Source: a bacterium 1xD8-48 (lineage in GTDB: Bacteria > Bacillota > Clostridia > Lachnospirales > Lachnospiraceae). Taken from it: 64,000 nucleotides of DNA. Position 1 is the stretch's first letter. Every line of letters starts with the position of its first letter. The stretch is from NCBI GenBank assembly GCA_009917455.1, contig QZDS01000001.1, positions 310,001-374,000 on the forward strand, in the 5' to 3' direction. Positions 41,064-48,158 of this stretch are shown here, piece after piece. The position numbers were made by a program, and so were the translations under genes. Below the pieces are notes generated by a model that was not told where the DNA came from, made no database searches, and worked only from the letters and a program-made list of their open reading frames with translations.

Positions 41064-42140
41064 TCACTGTTTCCGTTTATCAGCGCAAAATACCAGCATT
41101 GCCAGAATAAAAGCCGCCGCCCCTCCGCCAAGCTTCGCGCCCAGCATGGCTCCCAGAAGCTCCGGTTCCCGGCTTAAGGTAAAGCCCGCGTGAGCCGCCA
41201 GCATGCTTGCCGCGCTGACCAGAAAGGCTCCGTTTACCACCTTACCCTTTTCGTCCATATCCTTATACATGGCGATTGCCGGAATCACGCTTACCATTCC
41301 CACCAAAAGCCCCGTCATTCCCGCCGGATTCATGCCCAGCCGCTTTCCCAGAAGCAAAAAAGGCTTTCTCAGAATTCTCTGCAAAAATTCCGCCGCCGGA
41401 AGGCTGCCCAGCATCACGATTCCGATGGACGATACGGTCTCCATCGCCTCCGAAAGGGGCGCAAGATTCTTCACCAGAGAAATGCCGCACATATATTCTA
41501 CTGCGCCAAGCACCAGTCCCGCGGTAATCACCCACTGGATTCCTTTTGCAAAAGCGCAGAAGCCCCGAATCATTTTCTCCGGTATTTTCCACAGTCCCAG
41601 AAGGAGCAAAGCCGCCAGCGCAAATACCGGGAGATTCTGCCGGATACATTCTATGACGGAAAACCCCGCAAGGATGCCTCCCGTCACAAGTCCCACCGGC
41701 ATGGTAATGATTCCCAACATGATTCCTCTGGCAAAAAATCCTCTGTCCTCTGCCGCAATCATTCCCATTCCCACCGGGATTGTAAAAACCACGGTACAGC
41801 CGAAAATCGCCGCTACAACAATTCCGGCATAACTGCCAATCCGGGCATCTTCCGCCAGTTCCGCCGCCAGCTGATAGCCTCCCATGTCGATGGCAAGGAG
41901 GCTTCCAAACATCCCCGGGTCCGCGCCAATCATACGATAAAAGGGGATAACCGCCTTCCCCAGAACATCGGAAAGTACCGGCGCAAGGCATATCATGCCC
42001 GCCATGGACAGGGCGGTAGGCCCAAGGAACAGAAAGCCTTCCTCGAATTTGGCTCCATATCCCCACTTGTTTCCCCGTATCCTGTCAATACCGCCGATTA
42101 CCGCGCTGACCGCCATAATAATCATGAATATCTGGTTCAT
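41064..42140 (-). CDS. eutH: EutH-like ethanolamine permease
   Basis: The 358-residue membrane protein shows EutH features: GGIDRIRGNKWGYGAKFEEGFLFLGPTALSMAGM, DMGGYQLA, and a series of about ten helices with Gly-rich loops (SIGIVMLGSLPAAEFLQRIL). EutH imports ethanolamine at low concentration. No other eut gene or microcompartment gene is in the window, so this is a lone copy whose substrate role is inferred from family. Six bases separate it from the acetyltransferase gene upstream. Confidence 0.88.
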   Translation of the reverse strand: MNQIFMIIMAVSAVIGGIDRIRGNKWGYGAKFEEGFLFLGPTALSMAGMICLAPVLSDVLGKAVIPFYRMIGADPGMFGSLLAIDMGGYQLAAELAEDARIGSYAGIVVAAIFGCTVVFTIPVGMGMIAAEDRGFFARGIMLGIITMPVGLVTGGILAGFSVIECIRQNLPVFALAALLLLGLWKIPEKMIRGFCAFAKGIQWVITAGLVLGAVEYMCGISLVKNLAPLSEAMETVSSIGIVMLGSLPAAEFLQRILRKPFLLLGKRLGMNPAGMTGLLVGMVSVIPAIAMYKDMDEKGKVVNGAFLVSAASMLAAHAGFTLSREPELLGAMLGAKLGGGAAAFILAMLVFCADKRKQ

Positions 42141-42146
42141 AGGTAC

Positions 42147-42776
42147 CTAAAATTCCATTCTTTGGACGATATCCGCCCAGGCTTCCTCGTCGATTTCCTC
42201 ATTTTTAAACAGCTTCCTTTTATCGTCGTCGGTAATTTTGCGAATCACCCGGCAGGGATTCCCCGCCGCTATGGTCCAGTCGAGAATGTCCTTTGTGACA
42301 ACGCTTCCCGCGCCAATCACCACGTTATTTCCGATGTGTACGCCCGGGCATACCACGGTATTGCCGCCAAGCCATACGTTGTCGCCGATGGTAACTTCCT
42401 TTCCGTATTCGTAAGCGGAATTTCGGCTGACGGGATGCACCGGATGTCCCGCCGTATAAATCGCCACATTGGGCGCCATCTGGCAGTTGTCCCCGATTTT
42501 GATTTTTGCCACGTCAATCAGGGTGCAGTTATAGTTTGCAAAAAAGTTTTTGCCCACTTCAATGTGCTTTCCATAGTCACAGTAAAAAGGCGGGTTGATA
42601 AAAGCGCCGTCGGATTTGCCGAGCAGCTCCTTTACCACAGCTGCTACGCCTTCAAAATCCGACCTGTCCATAAAATTCAGCTTCTGGAGCAGCTTCCTGC
42701 ATACCAGCTGTTCCTTAAAAATCGTCTCGTCCGATATGTATGCCATCTGGGCGTCGCGGCGTTCAATATTGTTCAT
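42147..42776 (-). CDS. Sugar O-acetyltransferase (maltose/galactoside acetyltransferase type)
   Basis: The 209-residue product has the Maa/LacA layout: an N-terminal helical segment (MAYISDETIFKEQLVCRKLL), FINPPFYCDYGKHIEVG, and left-handed beta-helix repeats (VTIGDNVWLGGNTVVCPGVHIG, GAGSVVTKDI) with the catalytic His in TAGHPVHP. These enzymes acetylate sugars with acetyl-CoA. ATG 42776 follows GGAGGAGAAAG. It precedes eutH by six bases. Confidence 0.9.
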   Translation of the reverse strand: MNNIERRDAQMAYISDETIFKEQLVCRKLLQKLNFMDRSDFEGVAAVVKELLGKSDGAFINPPFYCDYGKHIEVGKNFFANYNCTLIDVAKIKIGDNCQMAPNVAIYTAGHPVHPVSRNSAYEYGKEVTIGDNVWLGGNTVVCPGVHIGNNVVIGAGSVVTKDILDWTIAAGNPCRVIRKITDDDKRKLFKNEEIDEEAWADIVQRMEF

Positions 42777-42847
42777 CTTTCTCCTCCGTTTCCGTTCTGC
42801 TTTCACTGTTTTTATCTATGAGGATATTACCATCTCTGCAGAGAAAG

Positions 42848-43612
42848 TCAATCGTTATCTTCCAAATTGGACGTCCTGACAAACACATACTTATCTTCCG
42901 CAGACCGCTCCCCGGAAAAAACAAATCCCAGCTCATGGAATTCCCGGATATCCTCAGGGTTTTCAATTCCGTTTTCCACCAGAAAGCGCACCATCTCGCC
43001 CCTTGCCATTTTAGCAAGAGTTCCCTTCTGCTTTACCTTTCCGTTTATCAGCTCCCCGAATTCAACGGTGATGAATTTATCCTGCGGCATGATATACTTT
43101 TCAATGCACCGGGAGTATTCTCTGGAAGCCAGATTGACAATCACCCTGTCCCTTTCTGTCAGACTTTTATACAGGCGGTTCCCCCAGAAATCATATAAAT
43201 CCCGGCTTTTGCCCACAGACAGCTTCGCCTGCATCTCCAGACGGTAGGGCACGACTCCGTCAAAAGGCGCAAGAATTCCGTAAAAGCCGGAAAGAATCCG
43301 CAAATGCTCCTCTATGTAAGAAAGCGCTCCGGTTGTAAACACCCCCGGAGCCATGTGCTGATACTGCAATCCCTCGTACGCTGTTACCGCCGGCGTCAAT
43401 GCACGCTCCAAATCCATCTCCTGAAAACGCCGGTAATTCAGTTCCGCAAGGCGCTCGTTGCATTTCCAAAGCTCTCTTGCCTCCTGAAAGGACAGCGTCC
43501 TTATTTTCTCCATGAGGATTCGGGTATCGTCAATAAATTTCGGCAATCCCCGCACCTCGTAAGAATCCGTGTCAACGTTCATTTTCTTTGCCGGCGAAAT
43601 AATTATCTTCAT
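42848..43612 (-). CDS. yaaA: YaaA family peroxide stress protein
   Basis: The 254-residue product begins MKIIISPAKKMN, the hallmark of YaaA/DUF328, and contains PAVTAYEGLQYQHM, ILSGFYGILAPFDGVVPYRLEM and FWGNRLY, all conserved in the family. YaaA lowers free iron damage to DNA during hydrogen peroxide stress in E. coli. ATG 43612 is preferred because the family always starts MKI-I-SPAK. A thiol peroxidase gene lies 20 bases upstream on the same strand, which fits a shared oxidative stress role. Confidence 0.92.
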   Translation of the reverse strand: MKIIISPAKKMNVDTDSYEVRGLPKFIDDTRILMEKIRTLSFQEARELWKCNERLAELNYRRFQEMDLERALTPAVTAYEGLQYQHMAPGVFTTGALSYIEEHLRILSGFYGILAPFDGVVPYRLEMQAKLSVGKSRDLYDFWGNRLYKSLTERDRVIVNLASREYSRCIEKYIMPQDKFITVEFGELINGKVKQKGTLAKMARGEMVRFLVENGIENPEDIREFHELGFVFSGERSAEDKYVFVRTSNLEDND

Positions 43613-43632
43613 AAGCTTAACTTTCCCTGCTT

Positions 43633-44085
43633 TCAGATACAATCCAGCATCTGCGCCGGATTCTCCGCCGCCTTTACCTTGTCGAAGGCTTTCACAATCA
43701 TCCCTTCCTCGTCAATCAGGTAAGTGGTTCTCACCACGCCCATGCTCACCTTTCCGTAATTTTTCTTTTCCTTCCATACATCGTAAGCCTGAATGCAGGA
43801 AAGCTCCGTGTCGGAAAGCAGGGTGAATGGCAGTCCGTACTTTTCCTCAAATTTCTTATGGGACGCCACGCTGTCCTTGCTGACGCCGAGCACTACCGCG
43901 CCCTTTTCCTGAAACTGCGGATACAGCTCGCCGAAATTGCACGCCTGCTTTGTGCACCCCGGCGTGTTGTCCTTCGGGTAAAAGTATAAAATCACCTTTT
44001 TGCCTCTGTAATCCTCAAGCGTATGGCTCTTCCCGTTCTGGTCGGGTAATGAAAACGACGGTGCTTTTGTTCCTGTTTGTAACAT
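43633..44085 (-). CDS. bcp: Bcp-type peroxiredoxin (thiol peroxidase)
   Basis: The 150-residue product has the peroxiredoxin fold start APSFSLPDQNG, YFYPKDNTPGCTKQACNF with peroxidatic Cys 44 and resolving Cys 49 four residues later, and VSKDS. This is the atypical two-cysteine Bcp/PrxQ arrangement. It reduces peroxides using thioredoxin in the cytoplasm. It lies between the Nei-like glycosylase and yaaA in the same direction, forming an oxidative-damage cluster. Confidence 0.93.
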   Translation of the reverse strand: MLQTGTKAPSFSLPDQNGKSHTLEDYRGKKVILYFYPKDNTPGCTKQACNFGELYPQFQEKGAVVLGVSKDSVASHKKFEEKYGLPFTLLSDTELSCIQAYDVWKEKKNYGKVSMGVVRTTYLIDEEGMIVKAFDKVKAAENPAQMLDCI

Positions 44086-44103
44086 TTTGTGTTCCTCCTC
44101 TTA

Positions 44104-44931
44104 TCATTCTGCTTCCTTTGGCTGGCACACCGGGCAATAATACACGCTTCCGCCCATATATGCCTCTTTTGTAATGCTTCCGCCGCAACGCGGACAGCCT
44201 GACTTATAAGTCATTTTCGACATTTTCGTCTGATATCCGCCCGGTCTGCCGAAGATATCCTTTTCCGTATCGCGCCCGCCCTTGTCCGTCATTTCCCGCA
44301 GCACGGAGACAACGGAACCTGGAAGTATCTCCCATTCTTTTTCCGACAGCGTTTCCATCTTCCTTTTTGGATGAATCCGCGCCGCAAATAAGATATCCTG
44401 CAAAACACCGTTTCCGATTCCGGGAAAACGCTGCTCCGTCGCCAGAAAGGCTTTTGCGCTGAGCGTTTTTTTGCTTTCCGTTCTCCGCCTGGAAAAGTAT
44501 TCCTGAAATTCCGGCGCAAAGGGCGAAATTGCCTGCCTGCTTTTTATATAGTATTCGTTGTCATAATCTCCCTTATGCAGATAAATTCCGCCGTACATCG
44601 CAACCGTGAACACCAGCGCCAGTCCGTCCGAAAACTCCATCAGAAGCTGATAATTACGCGGCGCCTTTGAAACAGGTATCAGCAACATATTGACGCCGTC
44701 ATTCACGCAAAGCCTGATGTCATCCTCAAAGGATATCTCCACAAATATCCCGAAGCCCTCCGCCCCGGTAACTTTCTTTCCGGCCAAAGCATTGTGATAC
44801 GCGGCCGGCTCTCCGTTATACCAGCAGAATTTATGCTCCTTTGACGGCGGCCGGACGCAGCTTACCGTTTTCCCTGTGATGTGTTCCCGTATCTGAGCCG
44901 CTCTGGCTGACACTTCCGGTAATTCCAGCAT
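44104..44931 (-). CDS. Fpg/Nei-family DNA glycosylase homologue
   Basis: The 275-residue product has the family frame: N-terminal LELPEV, the helix-two-turn-helix region FLATEQRFPGIGNGVLQDILFAARIHPKR with the conserved GIGN, and a C-terminal zinc finger CPRCGG...YYCPVCQ. Fpg and Nei excise oxidised bases. In classical enzymes the first residue after Met is Pro, which is the nucleophile. Here it is Leu (MLELPEV). Related clostridial proteins also start M-I/L-E-L-P-E as far as I recall, so this may be a divergent subgroup with changed chemistry. It lies 18 bases before the Bcp gene. Confidence 0.85.
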   Translation of the reverse strand: MLELPEVSARAAQIREHITGKTVSCVRPPSKEHKFCWYNGEPAAYHNALAGKKVTGAEGFGIFVEISFEDDIRLCVNDGVNMLLIPVSKAPRNYQLLMEFSDGLALVFTVAMYGGIYLHKGDYDNEYYIKSRQAISPFAPEFQEYFSRRRTESKKTLSAKAFLATEQRFPGIGNGVLQDILFAARIHPKRKMETLSEKEWEILPGSVVSVLREMTDKGGRDTEKDIFGRPGGYQTKMSKMTYKSGCPRCGGSITKEAYMGGSVYYCPVCQPKEAE

Positions 44932-45000
44932 TTTTATTCCTCCCTTGATGTTGTTGGCAGAATTTTGCCGAATTGATATCTGTTGTTCTCCGGGACAGAT

Positions 45001-45281
45001 TCACCCGTCCGCAATCACAGAATGGCTGTGAATATAAAATTCCCCCTGGCACGGAAGATATTCTTTTTTCATCGGCTCAAACTGCCTCTCAATTTCCGCT
45101 ACGAAATCAGGCTCGGGGATAAAGTCTTTGTACCCCACAGAATATGCGCCAGATAATGCTCGTTACAGCCGGGTTCGTTTACATTCCAGAAGGCTTTTCC
45201 CGTCAGCTTCTCAACAATACGATAATCCTCTTTCCTTTCATTCCGTATCTTAACCGCCGGCCTGATTTCATTATCATTCAT
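45001..45281 (-). pseudogene. GNAT acetyltransferase remnant, frameshifted and truncated
   Basis: The frame from ATG 45281 reads VKIRNERKEDYRIVEKLTGKAFW and PGCNEHYLAHIL, the start of a GNAT acetyltransferase, then shifts near 45125. In another frame the sequence continues KDFIPEPDFVAEIERQFEP and ends EFYIHSHSVIADG at TGA 45001-45003. The acetyl-CoA-binding motif (RxxGxG/A) is missing in both parts. It is a decayed gene, possibly joined to the tail of another. Confidence 0.65.
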
Positions 45282-45422
45282 TTTCAAATCCCCGCTTTCT
45301 TCTATATATTCAGTGTACTTGAAAACCGCCTGCAATACAAGAAATTAATATACTAAAATTTCTCAGAAAAATTTCCTGTTTTCTTTTATAATAAGAATAT
45401 CAATAAACCGAAGAATATCAGA

Positions 45423-45708
45423 ATGGAATTGCGGGTATTACAATATTTTCTTGCAGTCACAAGAGAACAGAGCATTTCCGGGACTGCGCAGCCTGATTGA
45501 TTTCGGGTTGGTTTTCGGCCAGGTGGACGCAGCTAAATATGAATACCTGCGCTTTCCCACCCCTGACAGCTACGGAATTTTAATGCGCAAAGACAGCCCC
45601 CTTGCGGAAAAAGAGGCCATTTCCCCCGAGGATTTATGGGACAGGCCTCTTATGTTTAACCGAAATACCCGGGACGGGGATATTCTCACCACCTGGCTTA
45701 GGAAACGC
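45423..45708 (+). pseudogene. LysR-family regulator remnant with internal deletion
   Basis: ATG 45423 starts MELRVLQYFLAVTREQSIS, the classic LysR N terminus. Within about 60 bases the text jumps to another frame with LRSLIDFGLVFGQVDAAKYE, YGILMRKDSPLAEKEAISPEDLW and NTRDGDILTTWLRK, part of a LysR effector domain. About 100 residues are deleted between them, and the C-terminal quarter is also lost where the MmcQ gene ends on the other strand. Confidence 0.75.
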
Positions 45709-46084
45709 CGCTCCTTTTCTTTGATGGCTTTGGAGCAGTTGCCTGAAAGCTGGTGTCAATCAATTCAAAGATTTTTTCCTCCTCCACCGTGCCGTCCAAA
45801 AGTACGGTAATCCAATGTTCCTTGTTCATGTGATAAGCCGGAAAGATGCCCGGCTCCCGAGTGAGTATGTCATGAAACATCCTGTCATCGATTTTCAGGT
45901 TAATTGCGTCCACGTACCCGTCCCCCGAAAGCCCTAACTTTTCTTTGCTGACTTCCATCACCAGCGCAAACCACTTCCTGTTGCCTATGTGGCGGAATAC
46001 GGCGTCCCTGTCGTCTTTCGCCCAGGGGTATTCCGGGGAGGTCTTATATTTCTTTTCAATATAGGAAAAAACAGATTTCCTCAT
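45698..46084 (-). CDS. MmcQ/YjbR family protein
   Basis: The 128-residue product shows the MmcQ/YjbR pattern: N-terminal YIEKKYKTSPEYPWAKDDRDAVFRH, NRKWFALVMEVSKEKLGL, INLKIDD, and the terminal ILTREPGIFPAYHMNKEHWITVLLDGTVEEEKIFELID. Members have a CyaY-like fold and may bind DNA; their role is unclear. The last 15 residues (ATAPKPSKKRSGVS) read across the boundary with the LysR remnant and may not be native. Confidence 0.85.
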   Translation of the reverse strand: MRKSVFSYIEKKYKTSPEYPWAKDDRDAVFRHIGNRKWFALVMEVSKEKLGLSGDGYVDAINLKIDDRMFHDILTREPGIFPAYHMNKEHWITVLLDGTVEEEKIFELIDTSFQATAPKPSKKRSGVS

Positions 46085-46101
46085 TTGATGACTCCTTCGC
46101 C

Positions 46102-46803
46102 TTAATTCTGAATTATCCCTGCGTCACAGGCCGCCTTCTCTGTCTCTGCAAATATTTTCGCTGCCGCGTCAATCACCTCGCACAGACGGAACTCATCGTA
46201 ATCTTCTTCCGTCATGGACCAGCCCCTGTGCACAAACTGATTGCGTATTTTTCTGCCCCTGTTTAAATATGCCAGCTCGTTTTCCAGTGTTTTTTCCAAA
46301 TCGCACTTACAGCACTGTCCGATTTTCTTTAAATAAAATGCAATTTCACTGACGCCCTTCTCCTTTTTCCCAAGGGCAATCGACCTTTCCTCGCAGAACC
46401 ATTTTGCAATTTCATTCAGGGAAGATTCCAGATAAGAAAGTATCAACAGCAATAACGTACATTTATTGACATCTCGGGAAAGCCTCTCCCACGTAAGTAC
46501 CGGAGAGAACATATAGGCAGGATTAAACAAATCTTTCAGTTCCTCTTTCGTATACTCTCTTTGCGGCCGACCACCTTTTATCAGTTCAAAAGAAACATCC
46601 GAATCGCTAATCAGCGTCTTTATTTTATCTTCCAGATGGCTCAATATGAAAAAGCAGTAATCGTTGATTTCCTCCAGCTCCTGCTCATATTTCACAAAAG
46701 GAAATACGGAACTGATACTGCAAAACAACGAGTACGGCAAATCCTCATCTGTATAAAATTCCTGGCTTTGAACCAGCCCCTCCCGGTCAAAATACACTTT
46801 CAT
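46102..46803 (-). CDS. Unknown 233-residue protein with a HEPN-like Rx4H motif
   Basis: ATG 46803 behind AAGGAAAAGACT gives a soluble, helix-rich protein. Residues about 112-140 (TLLLLILSYLESSLNEIAKWF) and 180-195 (NRGRKIRNQFVHRGW) include RNQFVH (187-192), which matches the R-x4-6-H signature of HEPN nucleases and related domains. No nucleotidyltransferase partner is adjacent. Many non-catalytic proteins share this pattern, so function is left open. It lies 17 bases before the MmcQ gene. Confidence 0.65.
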   Translation of the reverse strand: MKVYFDREGLVQSQEFYTDEDLPYSLFCSISSVFPFVKYEQELEEINDYCFFILSHLEDKIKTLISDSDVSFELIKGGRPQREYTKEELKDLFNPAYMFSPVLTWERLSRDVNKCTLLLLILSYLESSLNEIAKWFCEERSIALGKKEKGVSEIAFYLKKIGQCCKCDLEKTLENELAYLNRGRKIRNQFVHRGWSMTEEDYDEFRLCEVIDAAAKIFAETEKAACDAGIIQN

Positions 46804-46813
46804 AGTCTTTTCC

Positions 46814-47185
46814 TTAATTTTGTTCCAATATACAGCCGCCAAGCTTTTCTGCCCATTCAGACTCCTTAAAGCCTGCAAGCACCGTCTTGCCGTCAACGAT
46901 AATGGGACGTTTCACAAGCATACCGTTTCCGGCAAGAAGCTTTATCTGCTCATCCTCACTCATGGCGGAAAGCCTGTCTTTTAGCTGCATTTCCTTATAT
47001 AAAAGACCGCTGGTATTGAAAAATTTCTTCAGCGGCAAACCGCTTTTTTTATACCATTCCTTTAATTCGTCACAGGTGGGATTCTTTTCAACAATGTGAC
47101 GTTCCGTATAGGCAATCTTATTTGCGTCAAGCCATTTTTTTGCCTTCCGGCAGGTTGAACATTTAGGGTATTGCAAAAACAGCAT
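46814..47185 (-). CDS. ArsC/Spx-family thioredoxin-fold protein
   Basis: The 123-residue product has LFLQYPKCSTCRKAKKWLD with CSTC at about 9-12, YTERHIVEKNPTCDELKEW, and the conserved KRPIIVDGKTVLAGFKESEW. This is the ArsC family (Spx/MgsR branch). The absence of the full arsenate reductase Arg set and the length favour an Spx/MgsR- or YffB-like protein rather than a proven arsenate reductase. No ars genes are nearby. It ends ten bases before the HEPN-like gene. Confidence 0.88.
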   Translation of the reverse strand: MLFLQYPKCSTCRKAKKWLDANKIAYTERHIVEKNPTCDELKEWYKKSGLPLKKFFNTSGLLYKEMQLKDRLSAMSEDEQIKLLAGNGMLVKRPIIVDGKTVLAGFKESEWAEKLGGCILEQN

Positions 47186-47207
47186 GGATAAATCCTCCTT
47201 GTCATTT

Positions 47208-48095
47208 TTATATTTTTTTCTTGTGGCATTGATTTACAAGCGCCATGTAGGCGTCCATTTCAGCGTCCTTAAAACAGCAGAAATACACATTCATTACCGT
47301 GTCGGGATGCTCGTCAAGCCACTCCACCGCTGTAAGCAGGGAAATCTTTGCCGCCTCGTTTAACGGATAGCCGTACACTCCCGTGGATATTCCTGGAAAT
47401 GCAATGCTGCCGCACCCGTTTGCAAGCGCCAAATCCAGAGAATTCCTGTAACAGGAGGCAAGCATATCGGCATCGCTTTTCCTCCCGCTGTAAATCGGGC
47501 CCACCGTATGGATAATGTAATCCGCATAATCTATATCGTGCGCCCCGGTTATTTTTGCTTCCCCGGTACGACATCCGCGAAGGGCTCTGCATTCCTTAAG
47601 CAGCCCCGGCCCGGCGGCACGATGAATTGCGCCGTCCACGCCTCCGCCGCCAAGAAGGCTCTCATTTGCCGCATTGACAATCGCATTTACATGCATCTCG
47701 ACAACGCTGCCCTTCACAAAGGTAATATGGGCCTTCGGCTGATATTCCAGAAGCTTTCGGATAATGCTTTTCTCCAAAACAAGCTTCTGTCCCCAGGGAT
47801 TGATAATATAACCGCTGCACATCGGACTGCTGCCGGCCGCTTCGAATAAGGCTTTCAGCGATTGGTTGACAGCCGGTGACGATTTGCCCTTTTCCATCTC
47901 CTCCTTACTTGTAAAAAGAGGGATAAAGTAATGTCCGTCTTTATCCGGCATGTCGGTCGGAGCCAGGACCTGCATGTCATTATTCAGCCCCTTTGCCACT
48001 ACATTAAACACCGGTTCCGGCGCCGCATCATCGCCGCCATAGTACCAGTTGAAAATCGCGCGTTCCAGTTCTAAGGTGTATTGGGGGGTGGTCAT
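47208..48095 (-). CDS. SseB-like domain fused to a macro domain (ADP-ribose-binding hydrolase)
   Basis: The 295-residue product has an N-terminal SseB-like part (about 1-130: FNVVAKGLNN, GHYFIPLFTSKEEMEKG) and a C-terminal macro domain with VNAIVNAANESLLGGGGVDGAIHRAAG, TGEAKITGAHDI, IIHTVGPIYSG and SIAFPGISTGVYGYPLNEAA. The macro part carries the Asn/Asp and GIStGVYGYP loops needed to remove ADP-ribose or deacetylate O-acetyl-ADP-ribose. It lies between stress genes and a type I restriction system; a link to either is unproven. Confidence 0.92.
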   Translation of the reverse strand: MTTPQYTLELERAIFNWYYGGDDAAPEPVFNVVAKGLNNDMQVLAPTDMPDKDGHYFIPLFTSKEEMEKGKSSPAVNQSLKALFEAAGSSPMCSGYIINPWGQKLVLEKSIIRKLLEYQPKAHITFVKGSVVEMHVNAIVNAANESLLGGGGVDGAIHRAAGPGLLKECRALRGCRTGEAKITGAHDIDYADYIIHTVGPIYSGRKSDADMLASCYRNSLDLALANGCGSIAFPGISTGVYGYPLNEAAKISLLTAVEWLDEHPDTVMNVYFCCFKDAEMDAYMALVNQCHKKKI

Positions 48096-48158
48096 TTTGG
48101 TGTCTCCTCCTAAAATTATCCTAAATAAAGCACTATCACATCATAAATATTGTAAAAC

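Noticed and set aside
41190-42821. Plus-strand frame of 543 codons over eutH and the acetyltransferase
   Set aside because: No recognisable motif, His/Arg-rich translation, and it spans two well-supported opposite genes.
46814-47185. Arsenate resistance gene
   Set aside because: No arsR, arsB or acr3 nearby, and the family includes Spx/MgsR-like proteins of the same length.
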